Part shown: in pieces, positions 12,166 to 24,106 of the stretch
How positions within the stretch are numbered: position 1 is the stretch's first letter
How the letters are laid out: each line of letters starts with the position of its first letter
From: Aporrectodea caliginosa
Taxonomy: Eukaryota > Annelida > Clitellata > Crassiclitellata > Lumbricidae
DNA: 64,000 bases
Reading direction: 5' to 3'
Assembly (NCBI GenBank): GCA_020284085.1
Contig: JACEVL010000031.1
Span: 290,001 to 354,000, forward strand
Position numbers and translations under genes: made by a program
The notes under the pieces: generated by a model
Seen by the model: the letters and a program-made list of their open reading frames with translations, nothing else
What the model was told of the DNA's origin: nothing
Database searches by the model: none

Positions 12166-14205
12166 CAAGTGAAATGTAGATTTGAGTATCATCAGCATAG
12201 AAATGATATACCAGCGAATGTTTATCAAGTAATGTTCCTAGTGGTGTGGCGTATAATATAAATAGGCCTATTAGAGGATCAAGCGCGGAAACCTGATATA
12301 TCCTGATGAAACAAACTCACAAGCGGTGGGTTTGACCAGAAGATCATTAATTTTTGAAGCATCACGTTCTAGTAGAGGAATTGAGTCTTATAACATTAAA
12401 ATAATAATTTGAGCAGAAGGTTTGTAAAATTTATTTTTAAAAGGTACTTTGATTAGAAAAGTATTTTGGAAAAGTATTTTGGAAACGTATTTTAAATTCT
12501 TCAAAATACTGTTTAAAACTGTTTTGAAAATACCTTTACAAAATACTTTTCAAAAGTATTAAAAAATACAAAATAAAATAGTATTTTCTATTCTGAAAAT
12601 AGAAATCTATTATCAAAATACAATTGTGCCCATCACTGCATATCACGTCATTGGATCCTTACGGGTATGAATTTTGGGAGCTTCTACGTGGGAGATTCTG
12701 TGAAAAAAATAATACGGCACATGAATCTGATTTGAAATTTTGGTCCCCCATTTAAACTGTTGTCAACACGACCAAAGGGCAGTATGTCTACACAAAAGTA
12801 CATTAACCTCTTTGCTGTCAACACCATATAGAGGCCTACACGTGCTGTGACGTGCAGGACTCAATTATAAACATGTTGATTTGGACACAAGTAGTCTAAC
12901 TGGTAAATTTGGCTATGTTTTGCATTGGGCTAATCCAGGGGGCTATATATCCGGCTCAAGATCTGAGCACGATTAAACTGTTCCCAACTTAAACGGACTG
13001 TGACTCTTAGTCTCTCTCAGATAGTCAATCCCATCCGTAATCGTTTAACTCCGACATTTATAAAGCGATACTCGAGAGCTAAGCGTAATGCAACAGCTTA
13101 CTCGTCAGTGTTAGACTAACGCACGAGCGATTCAGTATATATATCGATCACGTAAGTACAAAGATATAGGAAGCCGTTGTATAGACATGCACAATTAAAT
13201 GTTTTTAAAATTTATCGATGCACAATTAAATTTACTTAACTTAAGTATAGTGTCCGAATTATTCGGCCTATACTCATCCACCATGATCGGACTGCTGGAC
13301 AAGATGCTGCCACTCAAGAAGATAAAGACGCGCATACGACCACCCGCCGCCTGGTTCGACGGTGAATGTCACAAGTTCCGTCGACTCGTGCGATGCCTCC
13401 AGAGACGTTATTACCGCACCAAGGACGTTGATGAACGACAGGCTTCTCTACCGTCGAAAGGAGGCTGAGTACTGGGAAAATCTGGTTGTCCGTAATCAAA
13501 AGAATTCAAAAAGTCTTTGGTCATCCATCACGGGTCTCCTGGGTTACTCTACGCCCTCGTCGCTCCATTTTTCTGCTCAGGATTGCTTTCAGATTCTCAC
13601 CGACAAGATTGTATGGCTTCGTGCTTCTACTGCCGGTTCTTCTCCTCCTCACTACTCTACCGCGGAAGCCTCGTTCGACGGCTTTCGCCCCATCGTTTAG
13701 CCGGAGCTAAGTTGAGTCATTAGCTCTTCCAACTTGAAGTCTTGTGAACGAGACTCTCTTCCACCGTTCATCATTGTTGACATTTTAGGTGACATTGGTG
13801 CTTTTACTGTATACATGTTCAATAGGTCCCTCCTGGAGGTCACCTCCCCTCATCCCAGAAACGCGCAATTGTCTTTCCGGTCTTGAAAAAACCTAATCTT
13901 GATCTTAATGTCTGCCAAAATTACCGTGCCATCTCCAGTGTTTCTTTGTTTCAAAACTCTTGAGAGGTTTGTCTCTATTCAACTCTTACCTTACCTTGAG
14001 CAGTCTGGTCTGCTGCCTGCTAGACAGAGTGGTTTCAGAGGTCCCCATTCCGCGGAAACTACTTTCTGACATATACTCGGCTATGGACAGATCTCAGGTT
14101 ACACTCTTAGCACTTTTTGACGTGTCTTCTGCCTTTGATGTGGTAGACTTGCTTCGACGACTTGAACTGTCTTGTTGAGGTCAAATTTAATGTTCCTCAT
14201 GGCGC
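12166..14205. repeat. copy 2 of the triplicated intergenic segment (upstream of gene 2)
   Basis: Collinear with 1-66 plus 1925-3943. It includes the AT-rich MITE fragment (about 12410-12638) and the longest of the three LINE fragments. Confidence 0.75.
13230..14205 (+). mobile_element. LINE (CR1/L2-like) fragment, copy 2
   Basis: The frame at about 13280-13460 reads LLDKMLPLKKIKTRIRPPAA, then WFDGECHKFRRLVRCLQRRY; a shifted frame continues RRKEAEYWENLVVRNQKNSK and LWSSITGLLG. Near 14085-14180 the RT core reads YSAMDRSQVTLLALFDVSSA followed by FDVVD, a degenerate form of the first catalytic block (LLDLSAAFDTVDH). Several frameshifts; inactive. Confidence 0.8.
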
Positions 14206-14379
14206 CGTACACTCTAATCTGTCAATTGTTTTAATGTATCTCAGATCTCAGAATCTAAACTCAAAACCTGTCTGATTCTACTTGCGTACCCACTGTTGTC
14301 CAGCTTTTGGTTCTCTCGTCTATTGGATTTTGATTCGGCTGGTACATTGAATGGCAACTAATTAGTTTTCAATTAGAAT

Positions 14380-14640
14380 ATTTTAACAAGAAACCTGCCA
14401 TTTTCTCGAAAAAACGCAATTTTTCTTAATTTTGGTGAACTGGGGGCCACCAGTTCACCAAAAGTAAGAAAACTTGCGTTTTGACAATGATATTTTTTTC
14501 AAAATGTTCCGACAGTTTTTGACCCCATGCCATTAGGCAACTTTTGGCTGTTATTACTTTTCGAATTTTTTATTTTCATTTGTTAACTCCACCCTAATAC
14601 ATACAACATCAATAGCATATATGCACACATTAGGCCTACA
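14380..14640. repeat. dispersed repeat with small hairpin
   Basis: Shared with about 23038-23245 upstream of gene 3 (AATTAGTTTTCAATTAGAAT and GACAGTTTTTGACCCCATG). The copy here contains the perfect hairpin GGTGAACTGG/CCAGTTCACC at about 14446-14475. Followed by CATACATGCATGC microsatellite to about 14735. Confidence 0.55.
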
Positions 14641-15177
14641 TACATACATATTACATATATGCAATGCTATGCATACATGCATGCATGCATACATACATGC
14701 ATACACATGCATGTGTGCACACAAACATGCATACTTACAAGGAGTTTACAAATAGGCCCCTATCACCAAATTGTCTCTTGTGGACTTAGATAATGCGCCG
14801 GTCGGCCTAAATAAGGTGATTTCTCGGACGTAGCTTTAAAGGCGATGATTAATTTTTGCTATTTGTATTCCATTGGACGTCAAAAACCCCTATCAAGTCC
14901 TGCCAAGTCTACATAGAAGGTGTATATAATGGCATATCCGATTCAGTATTCATGATAAATATTTTCAGCATGCCATTATCTACAGTAACTGTCTAGCTAA
15001 GATGTCTATGAGTGTGATGAGGTGATAAACCAAGTAGGCCCTATGTGCTTTTAATGGAAAAACAGTCAACAAACAAACATCAGATTGATGTCTAGAAAGT
15101 TATGTAACAGTTAGATAATAGTCTATTTTGGTTTTGCGGAGTGCATCGTTTGTATTTAAAGATAAGATAGAATTCTT

Positions 15178-15373
15178 GTGGAGCTCCTTCTTCTTGTGGG
15201 GTTATTGTTGTTCTCATACTTTTCCATGCGATGGCGGAATGGTTTAGGAAAAGCACGTCGTCACTCTCCGCCTTCATTACCATCTTAACCACTGGTCGGA
15301 TCCTTGCCATTCATACGGAGAAGAGAAAAGCTGATGAACTTGGAACCATCTTTACACTGAAAGCCGGTGACAA
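15178..15373 (+). pseudogene. orphan P450 exon 1 (relic)
   Basis: The stretch aligns with exon 1 of the P450 genes: VELLLLVGLLLFSYFSMRW followed by NGLGKARRHSPPSLPS, then a stop codon (TAA where the paralogs have CTA), a deletion of about 32 bases replacing the GFNNIANFFM segment, and the end of the exon. The first in-frame residue is GTG, no ATG. One of the two tryptophans of the WW pair is Arg. No exon 2-5 follows before gene 2. A better preserved relative lies at 28159-28378. Confidence 0.8.
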
Positions 15374-15432
15374 GTAGGCTAAGTAACAAACAATATGTAA
15401 TTATTTTTCCTAATTAGAGTTTCAATGTTTAA

Positions 15433-16345
15433 CCCTAAGGCTACCAAGCTTTTTTGTAACACTGGCTACCAAGAGGTGGTGGTTACAACCCCCCTGGATT
15501 TCGTGTTTGGTTTTACATATCATAAATTTTGTAATATAGCATTGGATTCAGCATTCATTTCTGCACAGAATGGTATATTTAGTTGTACATTATGTGAATG
15601 CACCTCGAAATTACATCACTTTTAACAACGGAACCCATTAATTAGCAATATTGTATATTATTGCGTACATTTTGTACTTTTGGATAAACAAATATAAGAT
15701 TATGTGTGTTTTGAAACTAATCTATGTATAAAAGATACACAAAATCATCCCTACACATGTTTATATAGTATAAATGTACATCCATACACATATATCCATA
15801 CATATATATCGGTTTACGTTGTAATGCTGTATTCAGCCATTTTCACACAGATTACGCGTATTATTATTTATTTTGATCACTTCCGGTATTCAAAAGACGA
15901 AGATGTAGGTATGCAAATGAAGCCCTTCATTCCCTCTAAAGAATGGTATCTTTGTTTCTCTTCCAGGAAGACAAATGAATACGCTACAGACAAAAAACTA
16001 AGGGGGGTCCTTCCATTCAGCCATTTTTCACGCATATTACGCGTATTATTATTTATTTTGAGCACTTCCGGTTGTCTCAGGTCAAAGTGTCTAGAAATTA
16101 GCCCCACATTCCCTCTATAGAATGGTATAATTTGTGTCTCTTAATATTAAATGACAGATAAGATATAGTCGAGGCGCAATTGGGTGTAACTTTTGAACGG
16201 TGTGAGGTATCATCTCCATTTTTCATGCAAATGAACCCCCTACAGATACCTAAAAGGTCAATTTTTTTATTCCAACGGAAAAAGTTTGAGATGAAAAAAA
16301 CAAAAAAAGGGGGTGGCAACCACCCCCCCATTGGTAGCCCGAGGG
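15433..16345. mobile_element. piggyBac-type non-autonomous element
   Basis: The 913-bp insertion is flanked by TTAA on both sides (15429-15432, 16346-16349). Its termini are inverted: CCCTAAGGCTACCAA at the left and CCCTCGGGCTACCAA read inward from the right. TTAA targeting with CCCT ends is the piggyBac hallmark. The paralogous site at about 28763-28780 (CAATGTTTAACTAATG) is empty. Inside, a module around 15833-15975 is repeated at about 16010-16150 (shared ACGCGTATTATTATTTATTT and CACTTCCGG). The long open frames inside have no recognisable domain. Confidence 0.85.
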
Positions 16346-16507
16346 TTAACTAATGTAAAGCAATTAATTAAATATATCTATCTGATGTACCTTCGTGACA
16401 GCTGCTCTGCCTTTTCTGGTCTCTCTGGCAACCAGACTAGGACATCCAATGAACATCGATAGGACAACCCCTCGCACCACGCACCTATATTCGACTTCTA
16501 AGGAGAC

Positions 16508-16515
16508 TATAAAAG
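16508..16515 (+). promoter_or_regulatory. TATA box of gene 2
   Basis: TATAAAAG in the conserved context GACTATAAAAGCAACAT, 108 bases before the ATG. The same block occurs before genes 3 and 5. It predicts transcription starting about 75-80 bases before the start codon. Confidence 0.7.
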
Positions 16516-16615
16516 CAACATAAAATCTCAAAAGGAAATATAACGTGACAATTGTTTAATATATTTTACTCAGATTTCCGGATTGCGTATCACTTGATTC
16601 CTAGAGAAAGATAAA

Positions 16616-19600
16616 ATGTTGCTGCTGGTGGACTTGCTTGTCTTTCTGGGGATATTGTCGTCATCATTCTTTATCTTCCGATGGTGGAATGACACAGGGA
16701 AAGGAAAGCATCGTTATCCGCCTTCTCTTCCATCTCTTCCACTGGTCGGGTCTTTACCGTTCCTACGGGGCTTCAACAACATCGCGGAATTTTTCAGGAA
16801 AAAAGCAGATGAACTTGGACCCATCTTTACATTCAGAGCTGGAAACAAGTAAATCACAGACTATTCATTTTTCTGCTGTCCTGTTTTAAACCAAGGCAGC
16901 TAATTAAATGAATGTGAGTCTCAAGTAAGATTGCATTGCCACCACAGAGACTTGGAACCATATCTTGCATATTGCTGTCGACCAATGTTTTAACTCCCAA
17001 ACAAAAGGATTTCTTAAATTTAGAAAAGAAGAAACCAATGGAATCATTTGAACTGCATATGAGATTCAATCGCACTTTCATATTTCTGTTTTAGGCTTGT
17101 GCTAATGCTGAATGACAGAGAAGTTATCGAAGATGCACTCGTTAGCCATTCTTCTGCATTCTCAGGAAGAGGACCGCTTTACACCGATAGCGTCGTCAAT
17201 CCCAATCGTAAAGGTAAGCATATAAAAGACATTATCGAGTCATTTGTGGGACTTACCGAAAAACCGACAAGCTAATGCAGACATATGCATTCGACCACAA
17301 CAGTGTATATGATTGTCCGAGGCTGTACTTCAAAGCAAATAATTCCCACAAGAAAAACATACTTTGAAATCAAGTTTCCACTTGCTTGTTATTGAGTTAA
17401 TAAAAAATCTCATCAATTTTAAGCTATGCTGAGTTCAGCACGTGTTCAATATTCCGAAATATTACCGACCTCAGATAAGGCTCGGAACCTCCCTCTCTCA
17501 TTTCGCTAAATTGTGATTGAACTACTGGTAATTAAATTCATTATTACAATTAATTAAAATATATTTGCGCCTCTAAGTAGTACCCTTGAAGGGGTGCCAT
17601 ATAAATTCATGAATAAATTTGTGAATAATTATATGTATTCACCCACAGGTTCCATCTTAGAAAATGCCGCACAATGTAAACTTAGGCTTCCGTGTATCAA
17701 AAGAGCAATCTAAAAATACCAGAGACTCCAGAGTCCCTCTGAATACTGGATTGTCATATCTATTAATGAATCATTGCGGGTCTTTGTCAATTTTAGCTGT
17801 CGTATTGTTTAGGCAGTTAAATTGATTTGAAAATAGGTTAATGCCAATTTTACCACGTGTCTCCAGGTTTGATTTTGATGAACACTACTCAAGAATGGAA
17901 GAAATATCAGCAACTTTCACTCTCCATTTTAAAGCAATTGGGATTCGGAGTTAAAAGCGTGATGGAATCGAGGATCTTAATGGAAGTTGAATTCTTCACA
18001 GACTTCGTATTGAAACAAAATGGAAATTCTTTTGATCCCAAAGAACTTGTCTACCTTTCCATGACAAACATAATCATGCATATCCTTTTTGGACGCAGAC
18101 ATGACTATAGTCTCGGAATGACTGAGCTCGCATACCAAATCAAGAGAGTCATAGAAAGCTTTGATCCGACTTTGGACGTTTCTCCTATAGCTAGATTTAT
18201 TCCTTTTCACCGAAATAAATTGCGTGAAGCAGTCGATAGTAACAAAATGATGCAAAAGATTGTTCTAATCGAGATTGAAAAGAGTCTAGAAGACGGTGCA
18301 GAAGATTGCTTTGTTCGTAGATACGTGGAACGCGAGGGTCCAGATTACGATGCTGAGCAGCTGGGTTTCACGCTTCGAGATCTACTTGACGCTGGAACTG
18401 ATACAACGGCAAATACTCTTCTTTGGACACTGAGTGCCTTAGCCAACAACCCTGATGTACAGGATCGTCTAGTGGCAGAAATAGATGCCGTAGTTCCTCG
18501 AGAAACACTTCCTTCCATGAATGACCAGTCCAAACTGCCCCTTGTTGAGGCAACAATTTTGGAGATTATGCGCTGGAAAACTCTGGTTCCATTGGCTGAT
18601 CCTCATATAACACTAAGTGATACTAATGTTGGCGACTACAAGGATTTTGTACCGGCTGAAACTTCAGATGGTATTCTAATATGGCGTTCAGAATTATAGC
18701 TGAAATTTTGTATTCTAGAAATACGTCTGTATAAATTTTAATTATATAAAGTAAAGTCGTTGATTTTTCGAAATAGACTGCATTAGATATCACTTTAACC
18801 CTATGCAACTTTTTCATTTTTGAGCCGTGAAACAGTGTCTTTTTAAATTTATGACCATAGCAACCATGATCAGGGTGTGTCCAAGCAGGTAATTACACGG
18901 ACACTATTTGCACTTAAAATCGATTGAACCGGTTTTGCTCGTCGTAGACTTGGGTGAAGTTTCAGCTATGAGAACATTGAAATAATTGCACACAGACGAG
19001 GTCACATTTTTATCTTTATTCTAAGAATACATATTGATTGATTCATTGCAGCAACATCACTTTCTTCTTCGTCAGTTACACATTTTTCTTAATTCCATTA
19101 TTCCCTCACAAGAAACTTCCTTACCTAACGACAAATTTGAGTCATGTACCTTCGCGCTTCTGCATATCGATCTAAGTGCGCGCTCAGCTGCGTCATGCAT
19201 TCAAAGCAGCATTGCGTGGTAAAGAGACAGCTGCCAGACTTGGACTAGTTACGTGACATGGTCTAGTTGCGTGGCCTGGCCTATTTTCTTGACTCGGCCT
19301 AGCTGCGCGTTTTGCTTTAGTCGGTAGGGTATCAAATCAAGCTATTCACCATATGATATGACAATAATATTATAGTATATTTAATAATCAGGTGCTGATC
19401 AATCTTCACGCGGCTCACATGAATCCAAAGGATTGGAAGGATCCGGAGATATTCCGACCGGAGAGATTTTTGGACAAGGATGGACAAGTGATCCGCAGGG
19501 AATCTGCTATTCCGTTTTCCCTTGGTTAGTAGTTGAGAGCAGTGATGTAGTTTTAATGTGGTATAATGTTTTAAGAGCATGCTAAGTAGCATGATAGTTG

Positions 19601-19798
19601 ATAGTTTACATGTACGTGCATTACATGATTCACGTGTGTCATTTCACATATTCCTGATGTTTGATTGTTTATTGCTTATAAGTACCTACCTCAAGATTTT
19701 GCTCTATTCTGCCACACAAATTATCTGAATATCAATGTGATAAGTACGATTAGTAAGAGTGATGGTGTCATAGCGATGATGATGATGATGACTACGAT

Positions 19799-19870
<72 letters not shown>

Positions 19871-20370
19871 TGTCATCACTTGAAAATGAGCCACGGGTAA
19901 ATGAGATACTGAAGTTGTTACAGAGATGATCAAGTTTAATCAAATCAATTTTATAACAGATATGGTTAAAAAGCAAAAAAATAATAATAATAATAATAAT
20001 AATGATAATAATAATAATAATAAATAATGAAGTTTGGTTATAAATTTTCGTGCCTCTACCTATCGAGACCTTAGTTCCCATTAACATCACTGGCCAAGAC
20101 TTTATATCAGATCTATATCAGATCTAGGTCGCAGTCTGACGCTGTCCACAGGAGACAACAGAGAGACCTGCTTCTTGCTGCAGCGTCTCTCTATTACTGT
20201 CCAGCGGTTCAACTCGGTGGCTTTCCGCGGCACTTGAGCGGAGCCAGACCTAAGGGATGTGATGTGACACTAACGGCACTTATGACGTTCATTTTAGACG
20301 ACAGCTACTGCATCCTTGTCTATTGTAGCTTTCAGTATTGATGTTGATTGATGGAGAGAATAAATATTGT

Positions 20371-20424
<54 letters not shown>

Positions 20425-20860
20425 TAATAATAATATTAATAATAATAATGGCAAACAAATAATAATAGATTTGAGTCTAATATGGCGGGCGGAATAGCAT
20501 CTAGCGGCCGAGAATGCGTGATCGCCGAAAGCGTCCTCATGCTTCGTACGCGGAAATAATAATAGTTACAGTAATAGTAATAATAGTAATAATAAACAAA
20601 TCATAACAATGATATTTTTAATCACTTAGTTTTGATAACAATTTTAATATTCTGACTTATTATATTTACTAGGGCGGCGCTCTTGTCTCGGCGAAATCAT
20701 GGCTCGCACAGAATTATTCCTCTTTCTGACCGGACTGGTGCAACGCTTTTTCATACGACCACCAGAGGGCCAGAGCATTGTTGAAGTCCACGCAGTTGAG
20801 CCAGTAACTCTCATATTGGCTTCATCTCCGTTTAATATACGGCTGATCGCGAGAGATTAA
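16616..20860 (+). CDS. cytochrome P450 (CYP2-clan type), gene 2, probably frame-damaged
   Basis: Same plan as the neighbours: exons 16616-16848, 17095-17213, 17867 to about 18670, 19392-19524, 20673-20860. Membrane anchor [12 protein letters not shown], proline hinge, I-helix AGTDTT, K-helix EIMR, PERF and [11 protein letters not shown] are all present; the C-helix reads WKKYQ. The end of exon 3 differs from every paralog: six bases (AAGGAT) are inserted after VGDY and four (CAGA) just before the donor. Splicing at the equivalent donor (18670/18671) would add 10 bases and shift exon 4 out of frame. A donor at 18648/18649 keeps the frame but removes the conserved PAET segment. So it is either a young pseudogene, a gene with an unusual splice, or a sequence error. 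Its promoter is intact; the poly(A) signal position reads AAGAAA. Confidence 0.8.
19795..20640. repeat. (TAA)n arrays in gene 2 intron 4
   Basis: Three (TAA)n tracts (about 19798-19870, 19978-20025, 20374-20450) and mixed AATAGT units surround a LINE C-terminal fragment. Long poly-Ile and poly-Tyr frames here are translations of the repeat. Confidence 0.9.
20075..20290 (+). mobile_element. LINE C-terminal fragment in gene 2 intron 4
   Basis: A frame reads [20 protein letters not shown], then [13 protein letters not shown], the conserved C-terminus of a common invertebrate LINE ORF2. It is the same family as 33640-33930 and 32555-32669 in gene 3 intron 4. Confidence 0.65.
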
Positions 20861-21750
20861 ATGACCTGACTGCCATTACAGTCTTAGCTTTCACTGAAAT
20901 TTTGAAGAAACTATGGAAGAATGTAACATCTGCTTATTGCCTGGCGCTTAATACTTTATTCTTAGCTGCTAGGAACCTATCAAAGGTATACATCACTCAG
21001 ACTAATGCATGCACTTAATGGACAATTGGACATTTTGGTTATGCTGCAATAACTTTGTGACTTTCCAGTTATCTAAGCAAACTGTATTTTGGTTGTTTGG
21101 TCCAGCGAAAGTTTTGTCTTCGTTTGTGGATGGCTTTCGTTAATTTTCGAATAACTCTAGCTTTATCTCTTTTTTGAGATAGATAGATATTCGTTTTATT
21201 TTCTGACAGGTTGACAGACCGCAACCAGTTACAATAGAAATATGTTAAATAATGAAATCAAAAACAAACAAAAAATCAGACAGTGTGCAGTCAGGTTGTT
21301 GTCTTTGGTCGCCGTGTTGGCCAACATTTGTGTTTCGGCATCTTTCAGTTATATTTTGGTTATAAATATGACATTAAACTGTTTCAATATAAAACCGTTT
21401 ATTAGTCTTTCACACCTTTTCGACTGTCAGGCAACAACATACATACCATAATGCGAAACCTCATGCATGCATGAAATGCATGCACTCTTATAAGCATACA
21501 TAAATACACATACATAAGACGTGCTCAGCTACCAAGCAGGAAAGATATATTGCTTTGAGTAGTTCGAAAGCAGCTTCCTCAGCTTTATGCATGGTTTTAT
21601 CTTAAATTAATAGGATATCGTGATATTTTTAGTAAACATTAATTTTGGCAAAGTTTAGAGCGAAGCGGAATATAGATTGGAAGAGTATTAGTTTGCTTAG
21701 GGCAGCATCCTTTTGCTTCTCCGTCAGTCTGTCTGATTCAGCAACACCAT
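20861..21750. repeat. 3' flank of gene 2, paralogous to the gene 1 flank
   Basis: Matches 10766-11430. It contains an extra retroposon tail at about 21180-21240 (minus strand), which reads ATTGTAACTGGTTGCGGTCT with AATAAA-like ending and (ATCT)n; the same tail occurs in plus orientation at 47650-47705. No gene seen. Confidence 0.65.
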
Positions 21751-22054
21751 TATTTGTCAGAGTTTCTTCTCTTCTCGATTCCACTTTGTCTCTAGGTTCT
21801 TATGCTTCTCCGTCGTATTGGACTTGAGTGCGCAATGAGCTTCGATAGGCCGAAGAGGTGATTATACAACTATCAATACAGAATGTCATCGCCCATCAGC
21901 TGCGTGGCTCAGCCCCGTTGCATGACTCGCGTGACTTGGCTTGGCTGCTCGTATTTTGTCAGTCGCCAGTCAGTCAAATTAAACTCACCACAGTCTAGAC
22001 TCTAGAGAAACATGACTTGTGATAAGTGGGCCCAATAGCGCATTGTATCCTTAG
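21751..22054. other. unassigned intergenic sequence
   Basis: About 300 bases with no recognisable gene, repeat family or conserved frame, between the gene 2 3' flank and the third copy of the duplicated segment. Confidence 0.5.
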
Positions 22055-23533
22055 CCTACGGGTATGAATTTTGGGAGCTTCTACGTGGGAGATGCTGTGA
22101 AAAATACTGCACATGAATCTGATTTGAAATTTTGGTCCCGCATTTAGACTTTAGCGTCAACACGACCAAGTCGGGTCAGTCTACACACCAGAACATTAAC
22201 CTTTTCCTATTTTTGCAGTCAACACCATATAGAGGCCTACACGTGCTATGACGTGCAGGACTCAATAATAAACATGTTGATTTGGAAACAAGTAGGGCTA
22301 GTCTAACTGGAAAATTTGGCCACGTGTTGCATTGGGCTACACCGGGGGCTAATCCGGCCCAAGATCTGAGCACGATTAAACTGATCCCAACCTAAGTGGA
22401 CTGTGACTCTTAGTCTCTATCAAATTATCAATTCCATTCGTAATCATTTAACTCCGACATTTATAAAGCGATACTCGAGAGCTAAGCGTTAAGAAACAAC
22501 TTACTCGCCAGTTTTGGACCAACGCACGAGCGATTCAGTAGGCCTATTATATCTCGATAACGTAAGTACCAAGATATAGGAAGCCGTTGTATAAGCATGC
22601 ACAATTAAATATTTAAAACAATTTATTGATGCACAATTAAATACAGGCCTACTTATGTATAGTGTCCTATATACCGACCTATACTCCTCCACCATGATCG
22701 GACTGCTGGACAAGATGCTGCCACTCAAGAAGATAAAGACGCGTGTACGACCACCCACCGCCTGGTTCGACGGTGAATGTCACAAGTTCCGTCGACTCGT
22801 GCGATGCCTCACAATGTACCGTCAGAAAAGCGGTCCAGAGCTGAAGCGAATGACATACTATTGGGTTGAAATATCTCTAAGGATAAAAAGTTATTAGGGT
22901 TTAACCGTTTTTAGACTTAGCGACATGTCCCGAACCAGAGGAAATGGTAAAACGTTAATAACTTCTACAAATATGGACATATTCTAAAAATTGATATATC
23001 ATTTAATCCATTTCTATGAGCTCTTTCCAATGGTATATTGAATGGCAGCTAATTAGTTTTCAATTAGAATATTTTAACAAGAAAACCTGCAATTTTCTCG
23101 AAAAAACACAATTTTTCTTAATTTTGGCGAACTGGAGGGGGCGAAAGACAATAATATTTGTTCAAAATGTTTCGACAGTTTTTGACCCCATGGCTGCTAT
23201 TACCTTTGGATTAGTTATTTTCATTTTGTTCGCTCCACCCTAATACACCCACATATATATGCATATATTACATACATAGGCTACATATATGCACACATGC
23301 ATGCACGCATACATACATGCATACACATGCATGTGTGCACACAAACATGCATACTTACAAGTAGTTTAAAAATATCACCAAATTGTCTCTTGTGGACTTA
23401 GATAATGCGTCGGTCGGCCTAAGTAAGGTGATTTCTCGGACGTAGCTTAAAAGGCGATGATTAATTTTTGCCATTTGTATTCCATTGCACATAAATAACC
23501 CCTATCAAGCACTGCCATAGTCTACATAGAAGG
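22055..23533. repeat. copy 3 of the triplicated intergenic segment (upstream of gene 3)
   Basis: Collinear with 12655-14935, but the LINE part is cut short at about 22812 and followed by a different 220-base stretch before the repeat shared with 14380-14640 resumes at 23038. It is then split at 23537 by the LTR element and resumes at 27921 up to the orphan exon 1. Confidence 0.7.
22662..22812 (+). mobile_element. LINE (CR1/L2-like) fragment, copy 3
   Basis: Frame MIGLLDKMLPLKKIKTRVRP, then WFDGECHKFRRLVRCL, identical in layout to the fragments at 3095 and 13230 and truncated after the linker. Confidence 0.75.
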
Positions 23534-23537
23534 TCTG

Positions 23538-24106
23538 TGTAGTGTCGTTGATCGCCCGAGATTCGGGGTTGCCGATCGACCGTTGAGAGAGATAACACGT
23601 TGTTCATACACACGATGTTTATTCTATAGATGTTACAAGCTCGGACCCCGTGTCCCGGTTGACAAGGGGACAGGAGTCCGTCCTAACGAACACGCTGGAT
23701 CTTGATCTCTCTCTCTCCTTCTCCCGTAAGGGCTGCCATTTATATAGCCCTATCAAAACCTCCTACACGGCATTCCTTTACTAGGCGCCAGTCAGTCTGT
23801 CTGCGCGTGCAGGTCTGTGTGGCAGGCACGACTCCCCATTCCTGCCCGCGCCTACTCATAGCACAGGTATCTCCCTTCCCTCATTACCCTCTGTCCATCT
23901 TCCTGACTGTCTCTTCGTCTGTCTCCCTCTCGCTCTGTACCTCTGTCTGTCCTTATCTCTGCCTCTGTCTGTGTCAATGTGTCTGCCTGGCTGTCTCTGT
24001 GTCTCTGTGTCTGACTGTATACTAAGTTGTAGGTCTGGCTGTCTCTGTCTGTCTTCCATCTATTCCTCTCTCAAATACCTGTGTGTGAATCATACACACC
24101 CCTACA
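23538..24106 (-). repeat. left LTR (3' LTR in element orientation)
   Basis: Nearly identical to the right LTR; visible differences are confined to a CT-repeat length change, a 2-base TA indel near 23785 and the terminal bases. Low divergence indicates a recent insertion. Confidence 0.88.

Noticed and set aside
15704..16120. 138-codon frame inside the piggyBac-type element
   Set aside because: No transposase motif, spans a non-coding repeated module, composition of AT-rich noise.
19704..20090. Frames of poly-Ile and poly-Tyr up to 128 codons
   Set aside because: Direct translation of (TAA)n/(ATT)n arrays; no composition like a protein.
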